A DNA stretch of 64,000 bases, taken from assembly GCA_018241995.1 (NCBI GenBank), contig JAFECT010000003.1, positions 620,001-684,000 of the forward strand, in the 5' to 3' direction. The translations under genes were made by a program, and so were the position numbers. This document shows, piece by piece, positions 44,708-53,241 of this stretch. This DNA is from Pseudomonadota bacterium. Its GTDB lineage: Bacteria; Pseudomonadota; Alphaproteobacteria; Caulobacterales; Caulobacteraceae. Position 1 is the stretch's first letter. Each line of letters starts with the position of its first letter. The notes under the pieces were generated by a model. The model was not told the DNA's origin. It was given only the letters and a program-made list of their open reading frames with translations, and did no database searches.

Positions 44708-45145
44708 ATGACCAGTCCCGCCGACCAGCTTGCCGCCCGCGTCGCCGAGCACATGTTCGCGCGCGAGGGCCTGGCGCCCGCCCTGGGCGTGGAGATCGAA
44801 GAGGTCCGCGAGGGCTACGCGCGGCTGGCCATGACGGTCCGGCCCGACATGACCAACGGCCACGGCATCGTCCACGGCGGCATGGTGTTCTCGCTGGCCG
44901 ACTGCGCCTTCGCCTATGCCTGCAACTCCAGGAACGTCGCAACGGTGGCCCAAGCGGCTTCCATCGTGTTCCTGTCCGCGGCCGAGGCCGGTGAGCGGCT
45001 GACCTGCGACGCAGTGGAGCGCGCCCTTGAAGGCCGCTCGGGCGTCTATGAAATGACCGTCAGATCGGGCAAGCGCGTCGTCGCCGTGTTCCAGGGCCAG
45101 TCCCGCGCCCTGGGCAAGCCCGTGATCCCAACCGGAGAAGCCTGA
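44708..45145 (+). CDS. paaI: Phenylacetyl-CoA-pathway thioesterase PaaI
   Basis: A 145-residue hotdog thioesterase with the PaaI signature MTNGHGIVHGGMVFSLADCA followed by FAYACNS, which holds the active-site Asp. In the pathway it hydrolyses hydroxylated or epoxide-derived phenylacetyl-CoA esters to release trapped CoA. It is 3 bp upstream of paaJ, so the two form an operon. It is divergent from paaG across an operator-like site. The SD is weak. Confidence 0.95.
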   Translation: MTSPADQLAARVAEHMFAREGLAPALGVEIEEVREGYARLAMTVRPDMTNGHGIVHGGMVFSLADCAFAYACNSRNVATVAQAASIVFLSAAEAGERLTCDAVERALEGRSGVYEMTVRSGKRVVAVFQGQSRALGKPVIPTGEA

Positions 45146-45148
45146 ACC

Positions 45149-46351
45149 ATGGCCGAGGCCTTCATCTGCGACGCGATCCGCACCCCCATCGGCCGCTACG
45201 GCGGGGCGCTGGCGAGCGTGCGCGCCGACGATCTGGCGGCGATCCCGCTGGCGGCCCTGATGGCGCGCAACCCGAGCGTGGACTGGGCCGCGGTAGAGGA
45301 CGTGATCCTGGGCTGCGCCAACCAGGCAGGCGAGGACAACCGCAACGTCGCGCGCATGGCGGCGCTCTTGGCGGGTCTGGGCGAGGGCGTGCCCGGCGCC
45401 ACGGTCAACCGCCTGTGCGGCTCGGGCCTGGACGCGATTTCCATCGCCGCGCGCGCCATCAAGGCCGGGGAGGCCCAGCTGATGATCGCCGGCGGGGTCG
45501 AGAGCATGACCCGCGCGCCCTTCGTCACCGGCAAGGCCGAGACCGCCTTCGCCCGGGCGCCGGAAATCTTTGACACCACCATCGGCTGGCGCTTCGTCAA
45601 TCCGAAGATGAAGGCCGCCTTCGGTATCGATTCCATGCCCGAGACCGCCGAGAACGTGGCCCAGGAGTTCAGCGTCTCGCGCGCCGACCAGGACGCCTTC
45701 GCGGTCAGGAGCCAGGCCAAGGCGGCCGCCGCCCAGGCCAACGGGCGTCTCGCCGCCGAGATCACGCCGGTGACCATCCCGCAGAAGAAGGGCGACCCGG
45801 TCGTGGTCGACCGCGACGAGCATCCGCGCGAGACCTCGGTCGAGGCGCTCGGCAAGCTGCGCCCCATCGTCAAGGCGGACGGCACGGTCACGGCGGGCAA
45901 TGCATCGGGCGTGAACGACGGCGCCGCGGCCCTGATCCTGGCTTCCGAAGCGGCGGTGAAGGCCCACGGCCTGACACCGCGCGCTCGGGTGGTCGCCACC
46001 GCCACGGTCGGCGTCGCGCCGCGCATCATGGGCATGGGACCGGCGCCCGCGACCGAGGCCGTGCTGGCCAAGGCAGGGCTGAAGCTCTCGGACATCGACG
46101 TGATCGAGCTCAACGAAGCCTTCGCCGCCCAGGGCCTGGCGGTGCTGCGTCAACTCGGCCTCGCCGACGACGACGCGCGCGTGAACCCCAACGGCGGCGC
46201 CATTGCACTCGGCCATCCGCTGGGCATGAGCGGCGCGAGGCTGGCGCTGACGGCGGTGGAGGAACTGCAGCGCACCGGCGGTCGCTATGGCCTGGCGACC
46301 ATGTGCATCGGCGTGGGGCAGGGGATCGCGACGGTCGTCGAGCGCGTCTGA
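45149..46351 (+). CDS. paaJ: 3-oxoadipyl-CoA / 3-oxo-5,6-dehydrosuberyl-CoA thiolase
   Basis: A 400-residue thiolase. The acyl-accepting Cys lies in TVNRLCGSGLDAISIAARAI, the His in NPNGGAIALGHPLGMSGARL, and the second Cys in LATMCIGVGQGIA. It matches the PaaJ/PcaF type (EAFICDAIRTPIGRYGG). It cleaves the C8 and C6 oxoacyl-CoA intermediates to acetyl-CoA and succinyl-CoA. Length is normal. It is followed after 68 bp by the paaABCDE operon, and the gap holds a strong operator, so paaA has its own promoter. Confidence 0.95.
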   Translation: MAEAFICDAIRTPIGRYGGALASVRADDLAAIPLAALMARNPSVDWAAVEDVILGCANQAGEDNRNVARMAALLAGLGEGVPGATVNRLCGSGLDAISIAARAIKAGEAQLMIAGGVESMTRAPFVTGKAETAFARAPEIFDTTIGWRFVNPKMKAAFGIDSMPETAENVAQEFSVSRADQDAFAVRSQAKAAAAQANGRLAAEITPVTIPQKKGDPVVVDRDEHPRETSVEALGKLRPIVKADGTVTAGNASGVNDGAAALILASEAAVKAHGLTPRARVVATATVGVAPRIMGMGPAPATEAVLAKAGLKLSDIDVIELNEAFAAQGLAVLRQLGLADDDARVNPNGGAIALGHPLGMSGARLALTAVEELQRTGGRYGLATMCIGVGQGIATVVERV

Positions 46352-46356
46352 CCCGA

Positions 46357-46383
46357 ATTAATTGACCGCGCGGTCGGCTAATT
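46357..46383. promoter_or_regulatory. TetR operator (site A) before paaABCDE
   Basis: A perfect core palindrome GACCGCGCGGTC (46364-46375), flanked by AATT on the left and the partly symmetric GGCTAATT on the right. It lies 44 bases before the paaA GTG and 12 bases after the paaJ stop, where the paaABCDE promoter must be. It matches the site between the TetR and E1 genes at 24 of 27 positions on the opposite strand. Confidence 0.82.
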
Positions 46384-46419
46384 CTACACTCGCGCTCCAG
46401 AATCCCAGGGAGTGCGCGC

Positions 46420-47415
46420 GTGTACACGACCGAGCTTCAGAACCAGGCGGGGAAGCCCAAAGCGCAGGTCGCCTCGACCGAGGACCCGGCGCTCTTGGAA
46501 GCCTTCGAGGCGCGCGTCGCGGCCGATGAGTTCATCGAGCCGAAGGACTGGATGCCGGAGGCCTATCGCCGGACCCTGGTGCGCCAGATCTCGCAGCACG
46601 CCCACTCCGAGATCGTCGGCATGCTGCCCGAGGGCAACTGGATTAGCCGCGCCCCGACGCTGCGTCGCAAGGCGGTGCTGCTGGCCAAGGTGCAGGACGA
46701 GGGCGGGCACGGCCTGTATCTCTACGCCGCGGCCGAGACGCTGGGGACCTCGCGCGACGAGATGGTCGAGGCCCTGCATTCGGGCAAGGCGAAGTACTCG
46801 ACCATCTTCAACTACCCGACCCTGACCTGGGCCGACATCGGCGCCATCGGCTGGCTGGTGGACGGCGCGGCGATCATGAACCAGGTGCCGCTGCAGCGGA
46901 CCTCCTACGGGCCCTATGCGCGGGCGATGGTGCGGGTGTGCAAGGAGGAGAGCTTCCACCAGCGCCAGGGCTACGAGATCATGATGGCCATGGCCTCGGG
47001 CACGCCCGAGCAGAAGCGCATGGCCCAAGACGCGCTGAACCGCTGGTGGTGGCCGTCCTTGATGATGTTCGGCCCGCCGGACGAGAACTCGCCAAACACC
47101 GCCCAGTCCATGCGCTGGCGCATCAAGCGCGACACCAATGACGAGCTGCGCCAGAAGTTCGTCGACGTGACCGTGCCCCAGGCGGAAGCCATCGGCCTGA
47201 CCGTTCCCGACCCGGACCTGAAGTGGAACGAGGCCAAGGGCGGCCACGACTTCGGCGAGATCGACTGGGAGGAGTTCTACGCCGTGGTGCGCGGCGAAGG
47301 CCCCGTCGCCAAGGAGCGGATGAAGGCGCGCATCGACGCCTGGAACGACGGCGCCTGGGTGCGCGAAGCCGCGCTGGCCCATGCCGCCAAGCGCAACGCG
47401 AGGGCCGCGGCGTGA
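46420..47415 (+). CDS. paaA: Phenylacetyl-CoA 1,2-epoxidase catalytic subunit PaaA
   Basis: A 331-residue ferritin-like di-iron oxygenase subunit that epoxidises the ring of phenylacetyl-CoA. PaaA features are [60 protein letters not shown] and [15 protein letters not shown], which hold the iron-binding Glu/His/Asp residues. GTG 46420 follows CAGGGAG. Its stop overlaps paaB (GTGA). It forms the core of the PaaACB complex, fed by the PaaE reductase. Confidence 0.97.
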   Translation: MYTTELQNQAGKPKAQVASTEDPALLEAFEARVAADEFIEPKDWMPEAYRRTLVRQISQHAHSEIVGMLPEGNWISRAPTLRRKAVLLAKVQDEGGHGLYLYAAAETLGTSRDEMVEALHSGKAKYSTIFNYPTLTWADIGAIGWLVDGAAIMNQVPLQRTSYGPYARAMVRVCKEESFHQRQGYEIMMAMASGTPEQKRMAQDALNRWWWPSLMMFGPPDENSPNTAQSMRWRIKRDTNDELRQKFVDVTVPQAEAIGLTVPDPDLKWNEAKGGHDFGEIDWEEFYAVVRGEGPVAKERMKARIDAWNDGAWVREAALAHAAKRNARAAA

Positions 47416-47705
47416 GCGATCCCAAAAAGGAATGGCCGCTCTGGGAAGTGTTTGTGCGGGCCAAGAACGGCCTGTCGCACAAGCACGTAGGCAGCGTGCA
47501 CGCCGCCGACGACCGCATGGCCATCGAGGCTGCGCGCGACACCTACACCCGGCGCATGGAGGGCGTGAGCCTGTGGGTCGTGCCCTCGGCCGCCATCGTT
47601 GCGTCCGACCCCGCCGAGGCCGGGCCGCTGTTCGAGCCGGCGGAGGACAAGGTCTACCGCCACCCGACCTTCTATGTCGTGCCCGACAACGTGAAGCACA
47701 TCTGA
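47412..47705 (+). CDS. paaB: Phenylacetyl-CoA epoxidase subunit PaaB
   Basis: A 97-residue small subunit of the epoxidase complex that bridges PaaAC units. It shows the PaaB pattern [40 protein letters not shown] and the late [17 protein letters not shown] 47412 overlaps the paaA stop and the stop overlaps the paaC ATG (TGATG), so its translation is tied on both sides. It has no catalytic residues of its own. Confidence 0.96.
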   Translation: MSDPKKEWPLWEVFVRAKNGLSHKHVGSVHAADDRMAIEAARDTYTRRMEGVSLWVVPSAAIVASDPAEAGPLFEPAEDKVYRHPTFYVVPDNVKHI

Positions 47706-48463
47706 TGAGCGGCGATCGCGCGCGCATCGACTACGCCCTGCGCCTGGGCGACGACGCCCTGGTGCTGGGGCAGAGGCTGGGCGAATGGTGCGGCCACGCG
47801 CCCATGCTCGAGGTCGACCTGGGGCTGGCCAATATCGCGCTCGACCTGATCGGCCAGGCCCAGCATTTCCTCGCCCACGCCGGCGCCCTGGAAGGACACG
47901 GCAGAGACGCCGACAAGCTGGCCTTCCGCCGCGATGTGCTCGACTTCAAGAACTGCCTCTTGGTCGAGCAGCCCAATGGCGACTTCGCCCAGACCATCGC
48001 GCGCCAGGCCCTGTTCTCGACCTGGCACGAACTGATGCTGCAGCGCCTGCAAGGGTCTTCGGACACGGCCATCGCCGCCGTCGCGCAGAAGGCGGTCAAG
48101 GAGGTGGCCTATCACGCCAGCTTCGCCCGCGAATGGGTCGTGCGCCTGGGCGACGGCACGGCGGAGAGCCGGCAGCGCATGGTCGACGGCCTGGACTGGA
48201 TGTGGCGCTTCGTCGATGAGCTGTTCGCCATGGACCTGGTCGACCAGGCGATGGCCGAGGCGGGCGTGGGCGTCGACAAGTCAACGCTGCGCCCCGAATG
48301 GGACCATCTGATCGACGCCATGCTGGCCGAGGCGACGCTGGAGCGGCCCGCGCCGCGCCGTGGCGTGATGGGCGGCCGCGAAGGGCGCCACTCGGAGCAC
48401 CTGGGCCATATGCTGTCGGAGATGCAGTTCCTGCAGCGCGCCTATCCGGACGCGGTCTGGTGA
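47705..48463 (+). CDS. paaC: Phenylacetyl-CoA epoxidase structural subunit PaaC
   Basis: A 252-residue ferritin-like partner of PaaA that stabilises it but lacks a full di-iron site. PaaC blocks are YALRLGDDALVLGQRLGEWC, LANIALDLIGQAQHFLAHAG and VKEVAYHASFAREWVVRLGD, with C-terminal REGRHSEHLGHMLSEMQFLQ. The ATG at 47705 shares one base with the paaB stop, and the stop overlaps the paaD GTG. Confidence 0.96.
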   Translation: MSGDRARIDYALRLGDDALVLGQRLGEWCGHAPMLEVDLGLANIALDLIGQAQHFLAHAGALEGHGRDADKLAFRRDVLDFKNCLLVEQPNGDFAQTIARQALFSTWHELMLQRLQGSSDTAIAAVAQKAVKEVAYHASFAREWVVRLGDGTAESRQRMVDGLDWMWRFVDELFAMDLVDQAMAEAGVGVDKSTLRPEWDHLIDAMLAEATLERPAPRRGVMGGREGRHSEHLGHMLSEMQFLQRAYPDAVW

Positions 48464-48939
48464 CCATCCCGCTGCGCCAACAGGTGTTCGAGGTGCTCAA
48501 GGACGTGCCCGATCCCGAGATCCCGGCGGTCTCGGTGGTCGATCTCGGCATCGTGCGCGGCGTGGACGAACAGGCCCCGGCGGTGCGTATCACCCCCACC
48601 TACACCGGCTGTCCGGCGACCCTGGCGATCGAGGCGGCGATCCGCGTGGCGCTCGATCAGGCGGGCCTGCAGGGCGTCGGCATCGAGACCGAACTCACCC
48701 CGCCCTGGACCACCGACTGGATCAGCGACGAGGGGCGCGAAAAGCTGCGCGCCTACGGCATCGCCCCGCCGCCGAAGGGCGAAGGACGCGGCTCGCTGAA
48801 GGCCGAGGCCGCCGCCGAATGCCCCCGCTGCGGCTCGACCAACACCGAAGAGCTCAGCCGCTTCGGCTCCACGCCCTGCAAGGCCCTGTGGCGCTGCAAG
48901 AGCTGTGCGGAGCCCTTCGACCGGTTCAAGTGCCACTGA
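48460..48939 (+). CDS. paaD: PaaD, MIP18/SufT-type maturation factor for the epoxidase
   Basis: A 159-residue protein. The N-terminal MIP18/DUF59 domain has LKDVPDPEIPAVSVVDLGIV and TPTYTGCPA, a fold linked to iron-sulfur assembly. A C-terminal zinc-ribbon has CPRCGS, a further Cys in GSTPCKALW, and CKSC. It is probably needed to mature the PaaE iron-sulfur cluster or the di-iron centre. GTG 48460 overlaps paaC, and the stop overlaps the paaE ATG. Confidence 0.95.
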   Translation: MTIPLRQQVFEVLKDVPDPEIPAVSVVDLGIVRGVDEQAPAVRITPTYTGCPATLAIEAAIRVALDQAGLQGVGIETELTPPWTTDWISDEGREKLRAYGIAPPPKGEGRGSLKAEAAAECPRCGSTNTEELSRFGSTPCKALWRCKSCAEPFDRFKCH

Positions 48940-50018
48940 TGAGCGCGACAGCCTTTTACCCCCTCACCATCGCCGAGGTCCGCCGCGAGACCTCCGACTC
49001 CGTGTCCCTGCGCCTGGAGGCGCCGGAGGACCTGAAGGATCGCTTCCGCTTCCGCGCCGGCCAGCATCTGACCTTGCGCCGCGACCTGAACGGAGAGGAC
49101 ATCCGCCGCAACTACTCGCTCTGCGTCTCGCCCGATGACGGCGAGTTGCGCATCGCGGTCAAGCAGATCGCCGGCGGGGTGTTCTCTTCCTTCGCCAACA
49201 GCGAGCTGAAGGCCGGCGACGTGCTGGAGGTGATGGTCCCGCACGGCAGCTTCACCTTCAATTTCGATCCCGCGGCCCGCCGGTCCTACGTCGCCTTCGC
49301 CGGCGGCTCGGGGATCACGCCCATCCTGTCGCTGCTCAAGACCGCGCTCGCCACCGAGCCGAACAGCGAATTCACCCTGCTCTACGGCAACCGCTCCTCG
49401 GCCACGGTGATGTTCCTGGAGGAACTGGCGGCGCTGAAGAACCGCTATCTGGACCGTTTGCAGGTCTTCCATTTCCTTGAGGACGAGGCGGAGGAGATCG
49501 AGCTGTTCAACGGCCGCCTCGACGCCGCCAAGACGGAGGAGGTGCTGGGGACGCTGGTCGATCCGGCTAGTACCGACGCCTTCTTCATCTGCGGGCCGGG
49601 GCCCATGATGGACGCGGTGGAGCAGGGCCTGTTGAGCCGCAACGTGCCCAAGGAGCGCATCCTGATCGAGCGCTTCACGGTCGGGCGCCCCTCCGCCCAC
49701 GACGTGGCCCGCGCCGAGGTGCTGGAGCAGAAGGCCGCCGGGCTGCAGATGAGCGTGACGCTCGACGGGCGCCGGCTGAAGGTCGCCTTCGACCCGGCCA
49801 AGGGCGCCATCCTCGACAACGCCCGCGCCGCCGGCCTGCCCGCGCCCTTCGCCTGCAAGGGTGGGGTTTGCGCCACCTGCCGCGCCAAGGTGATCGCGGG
49901 CTCGGTCGAGATGAAGCTGAACTACGGCCTCTCCGAGGAGGAGGTCGCCGACGGCTATGTGCTCACCTGCCAGGCCGTGCCGACCAGCGAAGGCGTGGTG
50001 ATCAGCTACGACGCCTGA
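48939..50018 (+). CDS. paaE: Phenylacetyl-CoA epoxidase reductase PaaE
   Basis: A 359-residue NAD(P)H-dependent reductase that feeds electrons to PaaA. The FAD-binding domain has DIRRNYSLCVSP (RxYS) and QIAGGVFSSF. The NAD domain has FAGGSGITPILSLLKTAL and ICGPGPMMDAVEQGL. A C-terminal plant-type [2Fe-2S] ferredoxin has CKGGVCATC and a fourth Cys in YVLTCQA. It is the last gene of paaABCDE, joined to paaD by a one-base overlap. Confidence 0.97.
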   Translation: MSATAFYPLTIAEVRRETSDSVSLRLEAPEDLKDRFRFRAGQHLTLRRDLNGEDIRRNYSLCVSPDDGELRIAVKQIAGGVFSSFANSELKAGDVLEVMVPHGSFTFNFDPAARRSYVAFAGGSGITPILSLLKTALATEPNSEFTLLYGNRSSATVMFLEELAALKNRYLDRLQVFHFLEDEAEEIELFNGRLDAAKTEEVLGTLVDPASTDAFFICGPGPMMDAVEQGLLSRNVPKERILIERFTVGRPSAHDVARAEVLEQKAAGLQMSVTLDGRRLKVAFDPAKGAILDNARAAGLPAPFACKGGVCATCRAKVIAGSVEMKLNYGLSEEEVADGYVLTCQAVPTSEGVVISYDA

Positions 50019-50155
50019 CGGCTGCGTTTCCGCCTGAAATCCACGCGCCCAAACAATCCCCGAAAGCGCCGCGAAAAGGCCCCGCCAGCGTAAGCCCGCT
50101 GACACATGGTCGAGCTATCCCTTCCGCTGTGGGGGCGCCGGTTTGGAGACGCACG

Positions 50156-50344
50156 ATGGTTCTGGCGGATTTTCGCGATGGCGGCCAAGGCTTCGAGAAC
50201 ACGTCGGTTCTGACCCCGCTGCGCCTGACGCCGGGCGAGTGGCGACGCATCCTGGAGGACCCGACCTTCCTGGAGGACTCCGGCAACGCCTATGCCGCGC
50301 CGCGACGCTTCCATGGCCTGCCGGTGGAGATCGTGCGGACGTAG
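50156..50344 (+). CDS. Small hypothetical protein
   Basis: A 62-residue protein starting at ATG 50156, with GGAG 8 bases upstream. The sequence includes LADFRDGGQGFENTSVLTPL and GEWRRILEDPTFLED. It is acidic and aromatic, with no membrane segment. It lies 137 bp after paaE and 104 bp before the aminotransferase. The strong SD and protein-like composition support it. No family is recognised. Confidence 0.5.
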   Translation: MVLADFRDGGQGFENTSVLTPLRLTPGEWRRILEDPTFLEDSGNAYAAPRRFHGLPVEIVRT

Positions 50345-50448
50345 GGCGCCCACGTCTGTGGAAAATCCGGCTGCACTGACGCTCCAGGCTTGCAAAGATC
50401 GTGCGGGATTGGTCCTGTCGCGCGCAACAACGCCTCAGGAAGCGGTCC

Positions 50449-51516
50449 ATGCTGAAGCCTCGCCCCGCCGTCCTGGCCGCCCCACGCTACCAGCCCGCCA
50501 ACCGCGCCGTGCCCGACCCGGCGCGGGCCATCTATGTCGACGCCAACGAGAGCCCGCTGGGCGCGCCTGAGGCGGCTCGCCGTGCGGCGGCGGAGGCCGC
50601 GGCCAATCCCGAGCGCTATCCGGACGGCCTGGCCTCGGGCCTGCGCGAGCGCATCGCATCCGTGATCGGCGCCGATCCTGCGGCCATCGTCTGCGGCCAT
50701 GGCTCCGAAGAACTGATCCACCTGACCTGCCGCGCGCTGCTGGAACCCGGCGACGAGGTGATCGTGGGTCGGACGGGCTTCGCCATCTATCGCATCGCCA
50801 CCCTGGCGGCCGGCGGCAAGGTCGTGGACGCGGACGAGATCGACTACGCGCTCGACCCGGATTCGGTCGCCGCCAATCTGACGCCGCGCACCCGCATCGT
50901 CTTCGTGGCCAACCCCAACAACCCGACCGGCGCGCTGATGAGCCCCGACGCGGTCGATGCGCTGCGCAAGGCCGTGCCGCCTGAGGTGCTGCTGGTGCTG
51001 GACACGGCTTACGCCGAATACGTCACCGCCCCGGGCTACAGCGCGGGCCACGAGTGGGTGACGCCGGAGGGCAATGTCGCGGTGATGCGCACCTTCTCCA
51101 AGGCCTGGGGCATGGCGTCCCTGCGCCTGGGCTGGATGCATGCGCCTGCCGCTCTGGTCGATGCGCTGGACCGCGCGCGGCCGGTGTTCAACGTCTCGAC
51201 CGTGTCGCAGGTCGCGGGCGCGGCGGCGTTCGGCGATGAGGCGCATCTGGCCCTGGTGCGCGCCCACACCGCCCGCTGCATCGAGGCGTTCCGGCCCCTC
51301 GCCGAGCGCCTGCCGGGGCGTGTGATCCTGGGCCACACCAACTTCGTCTTCATCGAGCAGGCGCCCGGCTTGGCCGATTTCCTGCCGCAGCGGAACATCG
51401 TGGCCTTCGGGTTGAAGGGCTATCGCATGCCCGACGCGGTCCGCGTCAGCTTCGGGACCGATGAAGAGACGCCGCGGGTCATCGAGGCCATCGAGGCCTG
51501 GGCGGGCGAGCGCTAG
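50449..51516 (+). CDS. PLP-dependent aminotransferase, HisC-like (class I/II)
   Basis: A 355-residue fold-type I aminotransferase of the histidinol-phosphate/aromatic type. Blocks are YVDANESPLGAPEAARRAA, the PLP-phosphate region CGHGSEELIHLTCRALLEPG, VFVANPNNPTGALMS, the Asp/Tyr region LVLDTAYAEYV, and the Schiff-base Lys in MRTFSKAWGMASLRLGWM. ATG 50449 follows AGGAAG. HisC relatives often also transaminate phenylalanine and tyrosine, giving arylpyruvates. Beside paa genes that is possible, but no his genes or operator confirm either role. Confidence 0.85.
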   Translation: MLKPRPAVLAAPRYQPANRAVPDPARAIYVDANESPLGAPEAARRAAAEAAANPERYPDGLASGLRERIASVIGADPAAIVCGHGSEELIHLTCRALLEPGDEVIVGRTGFAIYRIATLAAGGKVVDADEIDYALDPDSVAANLTPRTRIVFVANPNNPTGALMSPDAVDALRKAVPPEVLLVLDTAYAEYVTAPGYSAGHEWVTPEGNVAVMRTFSKAWGMASLRLGWMHAPAALVDALDRARPVFNVSTVSQVAGAAAFGDEAHLALVRAHTARCIEAFRPLAERLPGRVILGHTNFVFIEQAPGLADFLPQRNIVAFGLKGYRMPDAVRVSFGTDEETPRVIEAIEAWAGER

Positions 51517-51591
51517 TCGCAGGCGCGCAAGCAAGCTTGGCCTTTCGGGCCGGCCGCCCCATATCGGCCAACTCAGCTGGGGAGGGCTCCC

Positions 51592-52827
51592 ATGGCGCTC
51601 TTCCGGGGGCTCTGGAAACATCGCGACTTCATGCGCCTGTGGGCGGCCCAGACGGGCAGCGCCTTCGGCAGCCGCATCACGCGCACCGCGCTGCCGATGA
51701 TCGCGATCCTGACGCTCAAGGCGTCGCCCGACGAGTTGGCGGTGTTGGCGGCGTTGGGTCTGGCGCCGGCTTTCTTCGTCGGCCTGTTCGCCGGTCATTG
51801 GGCTGACCGAGCGCGCCGCTGGCCGCTGATGATCGGCGCCGACGTGATCCGGGCGGTGCTGATCCTGAGCATTCCGGTCGCAGCCTGGCTGGGCGGCCTG
51901 TCCATGCCGCAGCTGTGCGTCGTCGCGGCGCTCGTGGGCGCAGCCACGTCAGTGTTCGAGGTCGCCGATCGCAGCTTCCTGCCGACCCTCGTGGGCGAGG
52001 AGGGCCTCGTCGAAGCCAACGCCAAGCTGCAGTCCACCGAGTCCATCGCCGAGGCGTCCGGCCCGGGCGTGGCGGGTCTGTTGATCCAGGCGCTCGGCGC
52101 CCCGCTGGCGGTGGTGGCCGACGCCCTGACCTATGTCTGGTCCGCGGTGACGCTGGGGAGCATCCGCACGCGCGAGGTCCGGCCCGAGGCGCCGCCTGGC
52201 GAAACTGACGAGGCCGCGCGGCCTTCGACCTGGCTCAGCGGCTTCCGCGCCGTCTTCGCCGACCCGGTCCTGAGGCCGCTGATGACCGTGGAAGCGGTGA
52301 TCTATCTGGCGTTCGGGTTTTTCGCGACCTTCTACGTGCTAGTGGCCCTGCGCTACCTGCACCTCTCGCCCGGCGCGACCGGGCTGGTGATCAGCCTGGG
52401 CGGGGTGGCGGCTTTCGTCGGCTCGCTGCTGGCCGAGCCCATGGCCCGGCGGCTGGGGACCGGGCCCACCCTGGTGATCAGCCTGGCCCTGGCCATGGGC
52501 GCGGCCCTGCTGATCGCGGTCTCGCTGATGGTCGGGCGCTGGGGCGTTGTGTGCCTGATCGGCCAGCAGCTGATCGGCGACACCTTCCTGTCGGTCTATA
52601 TGATCCACGCGGTCAGCCTTCGGCAGAAGACCGCCCCGCCCGAGGTCATCGGCCGGGTCAACGCCGCTTTCCAGGTCTGCGTCGGCCTGATGCTGCCCAT
52701 CAGCGCCCTGGCGGCGGGCCCCTTGACCGAGGCGATCGGCATCGGCCCCACGACCTGGATCGCGGGCGCCGTCGCGCTGTTGAGCATTCCCGTGCTCGCC
52801 TTCTCTCGCGTCGCGAGACTAGCTTGA
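51592..52827 (+). CDS. MFS transporter, EntS/MFS_3-type exporter
   Basis: A 411-residue permease with about 12 membrane segments. It has the N-terminal pattern LWKHRDFMRLWAAQTGSAFG common in the MFS_3/EntS exporter group, the loop motif GHWADRARRWPLMIGAD, and LVEANAKLQSTESIAEASGP, typical of this group. It probably exports a small hydrophobic or siderophore-like compound. A strong GGGGAGGG SD precedes the ATG. It is 75 bp after the aminotransferase. Confidence 0.85.
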   Translation: MALFRGLWKHRDFMRLWAAQTGSAFGSRITRTALPMIAILTLKASPDELAVLAALGLAPAFFVGLFAGHWADRARRWPLMIGADVIRAVLILSIPVAAWLGGLSMPQLCVVAALVGAATSVFEVADRSFLPTLVGEEGLVEANAKLQSTESIAEASGPGVAGLLIQALGAPLAVVADALTYVWSAVTLGSIRTREVRPEAPPGETDEAARPSTWLSGFRAVFADPVLRPLMTVEAVIYLAFGFFATFYVLVALRYLHLSPGATGLVISLGGVAAFVGSLLAEPMARRLGTGPTLVISLALAMGAALLIAVSLMVGRWGVVCLIGQQLIGDTFLSVYMIHAVSLRQKTAPPEVIGRVNAAFQVCVGLMLPISALAAGPLTEAIGIGPTTWIAGAVALLSIPVLAFSRVARLA

Positions 52828-52907
52828 CCTTAGGAACCGGCGTTGGGCGTCGTCGTTAGTATCCCTAGTTGATCCCCGGTCCTCGGGGACCGGAGTGGGA
52901 GTAGAAA

Positions 52908-53165
52908 ATGTCAATTCTTGCTTGGATCATCCTCGGCCTGATCTCTGGCTTCATCGCCAGCAAGATCGTCAACAAGACGGGCGAGGGCTTTATTATGGAC
53001 ATCGTCCTGGGCGTCGTCGGCGCCTTTGTGGGCGGTTTCCTATTTTCGCTGTTCGGCGCCTCGGGCGTCACCGGCCTGAACATCTACAGCATGATCGTGG
53101 CCGTGATCGGCGCCATCGCCGTGCTGCTGATCTACCACGCCATCTTCCGTCGCCGCGCGCTCTAA
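52908..53165 (+). CDS. GlsB/YeaQ/YmgE family small membrane protein
   Basis: An 85-residue protein of the transglycosylase-associated/GlsB family. Three membrane segments (about 3-18, 30-50 and 57-78) are rich in glycine, with IILGLISGFIASKIV and DIVLGVVGAFVGGFLFSLFG. These proteins are often stress-induced, but their activity is unproven. GGAG precedes the ATG, and a strong terminator follows at 53189. Confidence 0.92.
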   Translation: MSILAWIILGLISGFIASKIVNKTGEGFIMDIVLGVVGAFVGGFLFSLFGASGVTGLNIYSMIVAVIGAIAVLLIYHAIFRRRAL

Positions 53166-53188
53166 GCGCCGCGTCATCGGACGCAAAG

Positions 53189-53220
53189 ACGCCCTCCGGC
53201 TCCGGCCGGAGGGCGTTTTG
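53189..53220 (+). terminator. Rho-independent terminator after GlsB-family gene
   Basis: A perfect 11-bp stem, ACGCCCTCCGG (53189-53199) and CCGGAGGGCGT (53206-53216), with a 6-base loop, followed by TTTTG. It starts 23 bases after the GlsB-family stop and 22 bases before the convergent M20 gene ends. Confidence 0.9.
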
Positions 53221-53241
53221 CTTTGGGCGGTGCGCCGGACG

